A DNA stretch of 64,000 nt, from NCBI GenBank assembly GCA_032173965.1, contig JAVUNC010000004.1:62928501-62992500 (forward strand), in the 5' to 3' direction. The notes beneath the pieces are model-generated. The model was not told the DNA's origin. It worked only from the letters and a program-made list of their open reading frames with translations, and made no database searches. The first letter of the stretch is position 1. Each line of letters starts with the position of its first letter. Source of the DNA: Sitta carolinensis. Lineage: Eukaryota > Chordata > Aves > Passeriformes > Sittidae. Made by a program: the position numbers and the translations under genes. Below are positions 35,311-45,520 of the stretch, one piece after another.

Positions 35311-38300
35311 ACAAAACACATTTGGTGCACTCTTGGCCACTCTAGTCCCAGGCTTTTTACCAGGGCTGCAACAACTAATCGAAATGAACCGGGAAGTGGG
35401 ACAAGAAATTCCTGTTCTCACACATCAGTGAGCTGTAGATGGAGATGTGGGGAAGCAGGCATGAGCCCACTGCGTGCTCCTGAAAGCCCTGCTTTGCTCT
35501 TCAGCAATATTCCCTCTATTTCTACGACATCCTCTACAACTGAATTGCAGGGATCGTGCCTGAGGCTTGCCCTCACTGTCTCAGCCATTTGTAAGACACC
35601 TATAAAAAGAAGCACGAGCCAGGCATTTCCCATGAAGAAACCTCCTAGTCCATCAGTCCAGGTCTGGAGAGGATGAGGAGGCTGAGATAGCCAGCAACAT
35701 TTTGGTTCCTGTTCAGGCTAAGAGGTGTAGGCTGCTACCTTAGCCAGGTAGCAGCAGTGCTTAGATTCTTGCAAAGAATCAGCACTGCCTTCTATCACAA
35801 CTGTTTTTTGATCTACTGGGGAGTATAAAAGAGGTAAGAATGCAGGACACAGCCCCTTCAGTCAGAGAGGTGACTACATTCTAGTAGCTTCCTGATTAAA
35901 TTATTTTCTATAAGAGAGTCAAACTGCTCTTAGCCTGAAAGAAAAGGCACATGGGAAGAGATGCAAAGTGCTGCTTTTCTTCACCTTTTATTTCATATTT
36001 CAGTATAAGAGAGATATGTGCTTCATGCACTTAAGAATTCAAGAGTATTCTCTCTCCTCTGTCAAAGACACAAATCCTGGAAAATTACTTTGGTGGAAAG
36101 CAGACACAAGTTGACAGTTCCATGAAAAAATGCATGGATAGCAAAAGATGCAATCATCTGTCTTGTATTTATGCACATATACCCATTCCATCCTGCCAGT
36201 CTATAACACACTCATTTTACGATTAAAGAACTGTAAGATCTGAACATTTTTTTTCCTTAAGGAACAGGGAGAAATAAAGTACTTGGCAATGATTCCACTT
36301 AAATTCAGAAAGTTGTAGCACTACGTAGGCTTAGCCCAAATTCTGCCAAATATAGCCCCGCTAAAATGACTGGAACAGAACATGATGTTTCAAAAATAAA
36401 GAAATTACATTTATTTAGAACACTTGAATGCATGTTAATTAAGTGTATTTCCACTCTGCTCAAATCATGGGTTTAGTTCAAATAACTTTTATTGATTTTA
36501 CATTACAGGACTGTCATTAGCATTTGCTAACTGAGTCAAGTTCCAATGGTAATAGCTTTTCTTTGGGAATTACTTATACACTAACAAGAAAACTACATCC
36601 TTCTTCTCTGACATCTTGAGACTCTCAATGCAAACAGAAGAAGTTTCAGTTCTGTATATATTTTATATATCTTACTGTCAAATTCAAAAAATGGAATCTG
36701 TAAATGGTTTCCGTGAATACAAATGGTAGTACAATGAAAATGCTACCATATTTTGAAATCAAGTTCTGCTGTAAAATGTATTGACATAAGTACAAAGTTA
36801 TGCTCCTCAACATGACGGAATTATCCCAGCTTTTATAAGAATACATGTGGGCTGGGGATGTGTAGGCGAGGTCAATGATCCAAGGAGATGGGGATTTGGC
36901 TGGGGGGGTCTGTGTCCCCTGCTGGAGGGACAGCCACAGCCAGGGGGAACCTTGTCCCAGGGGAGCTGCCTTCATCCCAGGCTGTGCTGCAGGGCCTGGC
37001 CAGAGCTGCAGCCCCACTGCATTGCTCCTGCGTGTCCCTGGCTGTGGGCTGCTGGTGCAGAGCACACGGTGCTGCCCACTGCCCCGGCTGGGGGTGGCAG
37101 CACGGAGCTCTTGGCAGCAGCCATGACCAGCGCCTGTCTTGTGATCGGGCATGGATCCCAGCTTCCCTTGCTAATCCCTCACCATCAACATGGATAAAGA
37201 GATGCAGTTGGAAATAGATCTTCAAAATAAGTCAAGATGTTCAGAGGGAAAAAAGAGAAAAAATAAGACAGGGGACAGAAAAAAAAAATAACATAAAAAT
37301 TAGAAAGGGTAAAGATACGAGAGTCTGTAAAACATATTAAAGCAAAGCTGTATAGAGAGAGGAAGACCTTTAATTATCAGACTCCTTCCTAGAGCCACCA
37401 CAGATGGAGCACACAGCATCTTAATATTCCTCCTATACCTGACTGAAACATCAGAGAAATGTCACAACAGTGTTGTTTTTAACAGATGAAGCATATTTGA
37501 AAGCACATGGGGGTGTTTTTGCTCTAGAGGAGTTTAAGAAAAAGAAATAAACTAGATGATCGCTATCTTAAAGAAATATAAGACACAGAGGGGGGTTATG
37601 TTTTATTTATCTTAACGTACGAAGAACATCACTGTGGACAAAAAAGGGATGAATTAAAATCCTTATGAAACTGATATTAATGGAAAACAGCTAAAAGAAC
37701 AAGCTGAGTGAAATTCAGCTTCCCTCCAAGAGGGAGAATTGATCTCTGAAATAACAAACCCATGAATCCAGAATAGAGACGGTACCAAAGCAGAAGGAAA
37801 AGGCAAGCTGGAATACAAACCCTATGACTATCCATATTGTGCAGGGTTGTATTGCTGTCTGTGAGGAAAACATATACAGAAAGCAAGCTTAAAGGGGAAA
37901 TTAAAAATCTTGCATAACTGATTATAACTGAAAACTCCATAGGTAAAAAATAGTAGGATGTAAACTAAAATATAAGTGAAGAAATGTAACTCCTAGAAAA
38001 AAGACAGATGCATTTATATATACAGCTAAAAGCAGGGAATATAAAAAGAAGGGAGGGTTGAGTGTGTGTGCAATATGGGAGAGATGTGAAATTTTGCTTT
38101 CAGCACTTCTTCCCACCTCGTAACCAATTTGTGACAAATTCAGTAATGTGCCAGAAGTTTCCTGAAGTAGCTATTAACAACCCTCCCAGATGGAGATCAT
38201 TATTCAGTGGAATAATGAGGAATAATCTGGAAGGAATAATGAGGAATAATCCCAACAGGAAGGGATAACATCCTATTTCATCATCGAGTTACACTGCACT

Positions 38301-38579
38301 TCCACATTCAGGGAGCAAGAGGAAAGAGTAAAAGGCAGGAGAACAATGAGAACTGCTCAAGAATCCAGGGTGAAGGAAGCTCAGTAAATAAAGGTAATGG
38401 AGGCTAAGACTGTTTTCAGACTAGCTGGGACTTCGGTAATGAAAATTCTAACACTTCAAAAGAAAAAAAAATATTGAAGGACTACAAAGGTAACCCAAAT
38501 AATTAATAAAAATTAATTTGAATATAGCCTTATAATATTTCAAGGCAGTTGTTATCAGTATATAAATATGTATGTTAGT
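35311..38579. other. Intergenic DNA, no gene recognised; one GC-rich block
   Basis: This is mostly AT-rich sequence. The exception is a roughly 310-bp block at 36845-37155 that is G+C-rich but CpG-poor, which keeps several overlapping frames open on both strands (up to 168 codons on the minus strand). None carries a recognisable domain. A small two-copy tandem repeat of ggaataatgaggaataat lies at about 38210-38250. Confidence 0.45.
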
Positions 38580-38935
38580 GACAAAAATTATGAAGAAATC
38601 TTATCCCTCTCGACTCTACCAAATTATAGAGAATATATTTATAAAAGAGGAAATAGAAATTAATAAACTGTAAATATGGCAGCAAGACCAGATGAATTTA
38701 CAGTTAAATATTGTAAAGATCCAAAATGAGCTTTAATTTCAGTAAGAGACTTATTTGATAGTATCATGCAAGCAAGAGACATTCTTTTCTTTTGGAAGAA
38801 ACAAGGATAGTTTTAAAATCTGACAAGAAGTGGCATTCATTCAGCTGCTCAGGCAGGTAAATATAAAAAAAATCACCCTGCCTTCAATATATTCTGTAAA
38901 GAAATGCCTCTCTGAAAACTACCAAATACATGTAG
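38580..38935 (+). mobile_element. L1/Tx1-type non-LTR retrotransposon relic (reverse-transcriptase start)
   Basis: Frames on the plus strand, joined across one apparent frameshift near 38671, give EEIEINKL followed by ARPDEFTVKY, then LFDSIMQARDI and FFWKK. This matches the order of motifs at the start of L1-clade ORF2 reverse transcriptase, where an EEI..AI..L segment precedes KAPGPDGFT.EFY, then a LFN.I segment and SWKEA. Several stops and the frameshift show it is long dead. CR1 elements have a different version (LDGIHPRVLRELAD), so this is not CR1. RTE or another clade remains possible. Ends are not defined. Confidence 0.5.
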
Positions 38936-41900
38936 CTCTGGCAGGGTAAGGGTAAGGGGCCCCCCACCTTTTGAGATACAGAGGTGAAATCTCCTGTAGA
39001 AATCTGCCAAAATCATAAGGCCTAAAGGTTGCTCTTTTCCAGTATCTTCCATTTGATTGCCTTAACTGAAATCTTTTCCTTTAAAGCCTTTCATTTGACT
39101 GCTTGCTCTTTTCAATCAGTTGAAATATCAGGGTGAAAGAAAAAATAATTCAGTTTTTTAAATATGGGTAACTTTTACAAGGACCCTGATAGACATATAC
39201 AAATTAAATGTTTAAAGAGAGGCTGGGGAAAACTGGTGCAATAGTGAACGATATGGAAAGGACACCATTCATTCCGCACTGAGGAAGTTTAGAGAGAGTA
39301 GATGTCTTCAGCCAGGATCTCATACATATTTCAGTGCTGACACAACACACTAGGGAGGCTGCTGAGAAAGAAGTTATTATTTTCCCTTCTAGGATGTGCC
39401 TGCACAGATGTGAGTAACCATATTTTGGTGAGTAACCACATTGCTTTAGGTCCACTGTTCACGTGAAGAATGCTTCTTGCAAAGGAACTCTCCTTGTATA
39501 GAAGGAAAAGAACAAAACCCCCATTGTTGTTACTGTCTGCTACCTGGCTCTGTGTGGAATGGATTTTTACATCCACCATGGAAAATCTCATCGCCTTAAA
39601 TGTAGGATGCCCTTTTGATGGAGAAACAGTCCCAACAGGACTGATAGAACTGGTAGGTTCTTTGCAATATGATGCCATTTCATAGAAGGTAAAAACAGCA
39701 CATGAGGAAACAGATGTTTTTCAAAATTGCAAAGATGTAAGGCTGGAAAGTTGTTGTAGACTGTAACACAGAACATATTTGCAGAAATTTACAAAAGTAT
39801 GGGTACGATGTCCATAAAATGGCTATATTACTAGTGAAATGTTGCTTCTATCCAAAGAAAATACATATGCTTTTAGAAAAGTGGAAAAGGAACTTCTTAC
39901 ATTTGTAATCATTAACACTGTTCTCAAAATCTTCTGTCTGGAGTAAAGTACCTTATGTCCAAAGGTATCTTCTTTTTTGAAAAAAATCAGGCAGTAACAA
40001 CAAACCAGGACAAACCAGTTCTAAGGTCTGAGACAGCAAATATTTTTAAACACCTCTCGTTCATTTCTAGACATAATCTACTTGTGTTTACACTTAAGAA
40101 TCAGGATAGAACAAGTTCCCAGAACTCCTGATGAGCTGCAAGTAAAGCAGTGTATTGACAGAGACTGTAAAACCTGCTCCACAGCACTGTGTATGTGGAA
40201 GAATTTAGAAAGGCAATGGCAAATAACCTCAGGGCCATTTTTCTAAACTTGGAGAACCAGATGCAAAATGGAAACTGGGCCTGAATACATACTTTATAAG
40301 GCTGAAAGTTATCTGAAGGTGTTTTAATAAAAACAAATAATCTGAGCATATATCTTACTTTAGTGCAAATAAGGTGGTACGTGACACCCACTAACTGTAA
40401 TAAGAACATAAAAAGCAGATAGACTGTAGACCTGGCACACCCCCATCACCTGATGAATGCCAGACCCTGCATCTGTTTATGAGTTCTGTTTATTTTTAGA
40501 AATTAGTCTTAACATGTGCAACAGCTATAGTTTTCAGAAACCAATAGTAAGTTTACAGCTGATGAAAGACACTGAAACCAGTTTTAAGAGGTATTGCCCT
40601 TAAACGAATAAATTTCTTTTTGGTTTTCAGTACTAATGAACATACATACTTCTGGTCACATACCAAATTGTAAAAGTATGTCTCTTCTAAAAATGATGTA
40701 TTATTGATGTATAATTTAGGTCTGATTCTAGGAGTTATGGGCAGCAAGATAACCTTGCACTTCAATCCCCTTGGGTCACTGGACTTGACCTTCCTGTGAG
40801 TATGATGATTTTCTCTAACTCTGATCTCTTAAAAGGATGAATCCTTTGAAATCAATATATGTAATCTAATAGTTTCTTCACAGACAATAAAACAGACTAA
40901 AATTAGGCACCACGTGGAGAATAGTTTAACTCTTGGTTATTCAGATCTCTGAATTCTAAGAAGGTACATTAGAAAGAGAAAAATAGGTACAATACCTAAA
41001 AATCCAGGAAAAAAAGGTCCTTTTCTTGTTGTGTTTAAAACATAAATCAAGATACTTGAATCAAGTGTTTCAAGTACTGAAGGCTGAATCTACTGTATAA
41101 AAAGTGTAACACTAATGTTATATTTTGGTGGGTATTTCACCATAAACCTTCTTTGTGAATATGAGCTCTGGGAAATACTGTGATACAAATCTTTCCAAAC
41201 CTAAAAGTCTAAACAGTTTGGGTCAGTTGCACTGGCAAGTGCAAGTACAGAGAAGTTACTCACTCCTTACTAACATGCATGAACACTATTTTCCTCAGTT
41301 CAGCCTGTAGCAAACAGCATATTCTCCAGACAAACACAATGAATTGCCATTGAGAAGGCGCTGAAAGGACTTAATTATTTATCTCAATTGATGCTAAGTC
41401 TGGCATGATGGGCACCAGTAAAGTTCTGAACAGAAAATCCTTCCTTGAGCTGGAGTTTTCAGGGCTGATCAGGGGAGGGAAGGAAGACCCCATAGTCAAA
41501 CACAGAAACCTTGTACTGGGGCTCTTTGAGGCAAAGATGCTGTGTCCACATGTAGATCTTTGGAAGTAGAAATTAATTTGCTACACGTCATGTCATTTTT
41601 ATTATTTCTGCTCAGCCTTTGAACTGGCACAAAGCAAGTAGGTAAGTTTATGGTACAAGAGTTGGAAATGAGACCCAACAACCAGATTCCCAAACTATCT
41701 ACCTGAACAGCTTCAGAGAGATGCTGTACTACAGGGAAAAGCATTCATCTCTCCCATGAGCAACAAAGCGACATTTTCACATGACATATAATGAGTTTAA
41801 TGTAATGTACAGTTATTGAACATACTTCAGAACTGTTTGACACTTGGATATGTGGGACTAGTCCATGCTAGGGAAATTCCTTCTTGTAGTAGTCTTTGTG

Positions 41901-42964
41901 TCTTGTACAAACTGCTACAGCCAAGTGATCCCCATTAATGTAAAAAGAGAGCTCTTGCTGCAAAGATGCAAATAATAAAATGGCAACTCAATTAAAATAA
42001 TAAAATGACCAGATTACTCACTCAAAATAATGAGACATCCAGATTACTCTTACACATAAACCTCAAAATTATTTTGAGAATAAAAGTATTTTTGGCTCTT
42101 TACACTAACTTATAGCTAAATATATATACGTATATTAATGTTTCAAACTCCAGTGCCTGAACTAGCGCACAATCACTGTAAGAAGCAAAGGCACTTGGAA
42201 CCCAAACACTTACTGATAAGGGATTTAAAAACCTCTTCTACAATTGTCTCTGTATAACTAATAGAATCACTTCTAGGCGATTTACCTGTGGAGGGGGGGT
42301 CACAATCATTTTACTTGCAGAGATACTGATGTGAAAATAGCTCCAAGTAAGTGACTGATGACACTGAGTTTGCCTTATCTAAGTCTGTAAAATCATAATA
42401 ATTATAGTATTTTTTTAAAAAAAAGTTATTTCTTTAATAGAGGCTGTTTTGAGGAATTTCAACTGAAAATGTGATCAATCTGTCTGGTTTCACCATTGGT
42501 GTCATTGGAGTTGCAAAAATTTGATAATGGTACATTTCTGGAAGAACTTTTTTCTGGTATTTTAACTATAAGCTAACGTATCTGTGATTTTCAGAAACTT
42601 TAGTTAGCAGAAAACTTTAGCTAACTGTGTATTTCAAATATCAAGAAAGATGAATGTCTAAGTTCAAAATGTAGCTATATTAAGAGGCAGAAAGGATGAG
42701 GTGCTTAAGGGAAGTAGAGCAGACAGCAATCTGGAAAGAGAAATACTGGAAGAGCTGTGAAGGAAGGTGAAGTGGAAAAAGAAAAGAAACATAAATTAAG
42801 AATGATAGAAATATGTGAAGCAGTGGACTGCCAACTCAGCAAGATTTAAATCAGACCAGGTAGTCAAAAGGTCAGGCAGGAGAGACCATGGCATTTGTTA
42901 CACACCTCCAGAAGCCAAAGTAGCTTGGATGCGATTTTGTTAGTGTACTGCAGGAAAAGCATAG
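38936..42964. other. AT-rich intergenic DNA, no gene recognised
   Basis: No exon, RNA gene or bounded repeat was recognised. Small local repeats occur, such as related aataataaaatg and ccagattactc motifs repeated at about 41970-42050. Short open frames lack any family motif. Confidence 0.5.
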
Positions 42965-43318
42965 ATCTACCAGGGGGACCTAATTGCATCCTTCCAGTAT
43001 CTGAAGGCAGGCTACAAGAAAGATGGAGAGTGACTATTTACAAGGGCATATGGTGACAGGACAAGGGGGGATGGCCTCAAGCTGAGAGAAAGTAGGTTTA
43101 GATAAGATATAAGGGAGAAATTCTTTACTGTGTAGGTGGTGAGACACAGGAATAGATCACCCAGAAAAGCTGTGGATGCCCCATCCATAGAAATGGTCAT
43201 GGTTGGATGGGGCTTTGAGCAACCTGGTTTAGTGGAGAATGTCTCTGTTCATAGCAGGAGGGATAGAACTACATGATCTTTATTGTTCCTTCCAACCCAA
43301 ACCATTCTATGACTCTAC
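42965..43318 (+). mobile_element. CR1 LINE 3' fragment
   Basis: The plus strand carries the CR1 3' region in order: a cttccagtatctgaaggcag segment, acaagaaagatggagag, ggtgacaggacaagggggga, and gagaaattctttactgtgta. It then shows the terminal gatctttattgttccttccaac and ends attctatgactct. Substitutions and indels are frequent, so it is an old copy. The ORF2 C-terminal frame is broken. Confidence 0.92.
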
Positions 43319-43559
43319 CCAAGGAAATACACAGATGCTCAGAAAACACAGCCAAGAGAGACACACAGAGCAAGAGCTCCTGATGTGGAAATAGATGAAT
43401 TCTTGCCTATTCTTCATTGCAAGTCTGATGTATGGAGCTATTATCCAGGCCACTTACTGTGTGCTGTGTGCTGTTGATGCATACAGTAGTGATGGTGGAA
43501 AGAGGAGGGTACCAACTTATAGCTGGGCCTATATGGCATAATAGGTTGTCCTTCACCAG
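43319..43559. other. Unique sequence between two CR1 fragments
   Basis: About 240 bp separate two CR1 copies and contain nothing recognisable. It may be unique DNA or poorly preserved CR1 sequence belonging to the right-hand copy. Confidence 0.4.
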
Positions 43560-44122
43560 TTATCAGCAGAACCTGCACTGGGGATAATGTCAAGTGTCCC
43601 AAGCCCTGCAGAAGTGATTATCCCCCTGTACTCAGCACTGGTGATGCCATACCTCCAGTCCTGTGTCCAGGTACTGGGTCCTTCAATTCATGACAGATAT
43701 TGAGGTGCTGGAGCAAGTCCGGAGATGGGCATGTGGAGCAGCTGAGGGAGCTGGGGGTATTTAGCCTAGGGAAGGGTCAGGGGAGACCTCACCACTCTCT
43801 ACAACTCTCTGAAAGAAGGGCGTAGGCAGGTGCAGGTCATCTCCCAGGCAACCAGCGATAGGACAAGAGGACATTGTTTCAGGCTGCACCAGGGAAAGTT
43901 CAGGATGGACACTAGGAGGAATTTCTTTACAGAAAGGGTGATTAGACATTGGAATAGGCTGCCAGTAGAAGTGGTGGCAGCATTATCCCTGGAGGTGGGT
44001 AAAGAAAGCCAGGACATGCCCTGAGTGCCATGGTCTAGTTGACATGGGGGTGTTCAGCCATAGGCTGCACTCGATGATCTCAGAGGTCTTCCCCAACCTA
44101 ACTGTGTCTGTGATTCTGTGAA
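43560..44122 (+). mobile_element. CR1 LINE 3' fragment with ORF2 C-terminal relic, adjoining the REPS1 promoter
   Basis: A clear CR1 3' end is present on the plus strand: ctcagcactggtgatgccat, the tcctgtgtccaggtactggg region, gataggacaagaggac, and aggaggaatttctttacaga. It continues with cattggaataggctgcc, ctcgatgatctcagaggtct and a terminal gattctgtga. Within it a 64-codon frame (43830-44024) reads RRNFFTERVIRHWNRLPVEV, the conserved C-terminal stretch of CR1 ORF2. The element is 5'-truncated and inactive. Its tail ends about 60 bases before the REPS1 CpG island begins. Confidence 0.95.
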
Positions 44123-44714
44123 GGCAGGCTCGGGAAGCCTCTCGGCACTGCCTCTCCTCTCCACAAGCCGGGACATCCCGAGTTATTGGGCAGCTTCCCC
44201 GGGGGCCTGTGCAGTGCCGGCCGAGCCAGGCAGCGACACATCCCCGCACCGGGGGCCGAGCGCCCGCGCCCCGCGGAGCTCTGCCCGGCGGGGCGGCCGC
44301 ACCCGCGAGGGGGCGCTGCGGAGCGCGGCCGGGGTGCGGAGCGGGAGCGGAGCCGGCACAAGCGGATTGCCACCGCCCCGCACCCCGAGGGCGCCGCCAA
44401 TGGCGGCGGCACCGCGGGGCGGGCGCAGCACGGCCGGGCCTTCTGCCTGCCGGCCCCGCCCCTGGCGCGGCGCTTCCGCCGCGGCCGCCGCCGGCGCGGA
44501 GGGGGCGGGCTGCCCGCGGGGCTGGGCGCTCCCCACGCCTCCCTTTCCGGGCGGCGGCGCGCGCAGGCGCGGGGGAGGCGCGCAGGCGCGCGGCCGCGTG
44601 GGCGGCGGGGGGAAGGTGCGAGCAGCCGCCCGCGCGCGGCCGCCGGCGGCGCGTGTGTCCCGTGCGTGCCCCCCCCGCGCCGCCGCCCGCCCCCGGCCCC
44701 GCCGCCGCCCGCGG

Positions 44715-44747
44715 ATGGTCCGCGGCGAGAGAAGATGGAGGGGGTGA
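44715..44747 (+). other. Upstream ORF overlapping the REPS1 start codon
   Basis: An ATG at 44715, 20 bases before the REPS1 ATG and in another frame, opens a 10-codon frame ([10 protein letters not shown]) that stops at 44745-44747, inside the REPS1 coding sequence. The context has G at +4 but C at -3, so it is moderate to weak. The REPS1 ATG has A at -3 and G at +4. If the transcript starts upstream of 44715, this overlapping uORF could lower REPS1 translation by leaky scanning. Confidence 0.6.
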
Positions 44748-44887
44748 CGCTGAGCGAGGCGGAGCAGCGCTACTACTGCGACCTCTTCTCCTACTGCGAC
44801 ACCGAGAGCACCAAGAAGGTGGCGTCCAACGGGCGCGTCCTGGAGCTCTTCCGCGCCGCGCAGCTGCCCAACGACGTGGTCATGCAG
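44735..44887 (+). CDS. REPS1: REPS1 coding exon 1 (residues 1-51), N-terminus and start of EH domain 1
   Basis: REPS1 (RALBP1-associated Eps domain protein 1) is a cytosolic endocytic adaptor that binds RALBP1 and, through EH domains, NPF-motif partners. This exon starts at the ATG in strong context (aagATGG) and encodes [20 protein letters not shown], then [20 protein letters not shown] and [10 protein letters not shown]. It ends in phase 0 at 44887 before the donor GTACGG. The sequence matches mammalian REPS1 (MEGLTLSDAEQ...) far better than REPS2, which has a poly-Ala N-terminus. It contributes the first half of EH domain 1, including the first helix pair and the LPNDV segment. No in-frame upstream ATG is closer. 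Confidence 0.97.
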
Positions 44888-45119
44888 GTACGGCCGCAGC
44901 AGGGCCGCCGGGGGTCGGCGGGCCCGGGCCCCGCCCCGCCGTGCGGAGGTGGCCCTGGGCCGGCCCTTCCCCTCCGCCCGGCCCGCGCCCCCTGCCCGCC
45001 CCGCAGCCCTTGGGCGGGCATCGTCCCGCCGGCGGGGACTCGGGGAGCACAGAGTCTTTGGGGTTCGAAGGGAGCTGTGGAGAGCATCTCGTACGACCCC
45101 CCCCCCGTGCCGAGGCAGG

Positions 45120-45520
45120 GTCACCTAGAGCAGGTGACACAGGAACCGTCCAGGTGGGGTTGGAGTGTCTCCAGGGGAGACTCCACGGCCTCCCTGGGCA
45201 GCCTCTTCCAGTGCCCTGCCGTCCTCAGGGTAAGGAGGCTCTGCCCCGAGTTGAGGTGAAACTTACTGTGATGTAGCGTATGGCCATTGCTCCTCATCCT
45301 GTCTGAAAAAGAGTCTGGTACCCTTCCCTTTCAGATATTTATGTGCATTAATGAGATCCTCTCTCAGTCTTCTCTAGGCAAAACAGGCCCAGCTCCGTCA
45401 GTCTGTCCTGATCAGAGAGCTCCAGACCCCTGCTCCCCTTTGCGCCCCTCTGCTGGAGCCTCTCTGTTAGCTCCTTGTCGTTCTTGTACTGAGGAGCCCA
45501 GGACTGGACACGGTAGGACG
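45120..45520 (-). mobile_element. CR1 LINE fragment, reverse orientation, in REPS1 intron 1
   Basis: The plus strand shows the reverse complement of the CR1 3' region: ctccctgggcagcctcttcc, agtgccctgccgtcctcagg, ttaatgagatcctctctcag and cttctctaggcaaaacaggc, continuing to gaggagcccaggactggaca. The reading frame on the minus strand is broken by stops. It is antisense to REPS1. The left and right limits are approximate because the extreme 3' tail is not preserved. Confidence 0.88.

Larger units (their letters stand above)
44180..45060 (+). promoter_or_regulatory. REPS1: CpG-island promoter of REPS1
   Basis: This is a very G+C- and CpG-dense stretch around the first REPS1 exon. It has several GC boxes (ggggcggg and ccccgccc types) and two NRF1-like sites, gcgcaggcgc at 44561-44570 and gcgcaggcgcg at about 44580-44590, roughly 150 bases before the start codon. 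There is no TATA box. This is the layout of a housekeeping promoter with dispersed start sites. The long Arg/Ala/Pro-rich frames on both strands here (up to 357 codons) are composition artefacts. The exact TSS cannot be read from the sequence. Confidence 0.85.

Noticed and set aside
35221..35676. 151-codon plus-strand frame
   Set aside because: It begins in a reverse-oriented CR1 tail and continues through unrelated sequence with no family match.
36646..37152. 168-codon minus-strand frame in the GC-rich block
   Set aside because: It has no recognisable domain, several competing frames overlap it, and it runs from GC-rich into AT-rich DNA without a codon pattern.
44735..44887. REPS2 instead of REPS1
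   Set aside because: REPS2 has a long Ala-rich N-terminus and a GYFGPTQ version of the EH core. The exons here carry the REPS1 start and GYFGRSQ.
44118..45276. Frames of 209-357 codons overlapping REPS1 exon 1
   Set aside because: They are Arg/Ala/Pro-rich readings of the CpG island. Only the frame starting at 44735 and ending at the donor after 44887 matches REPS1.
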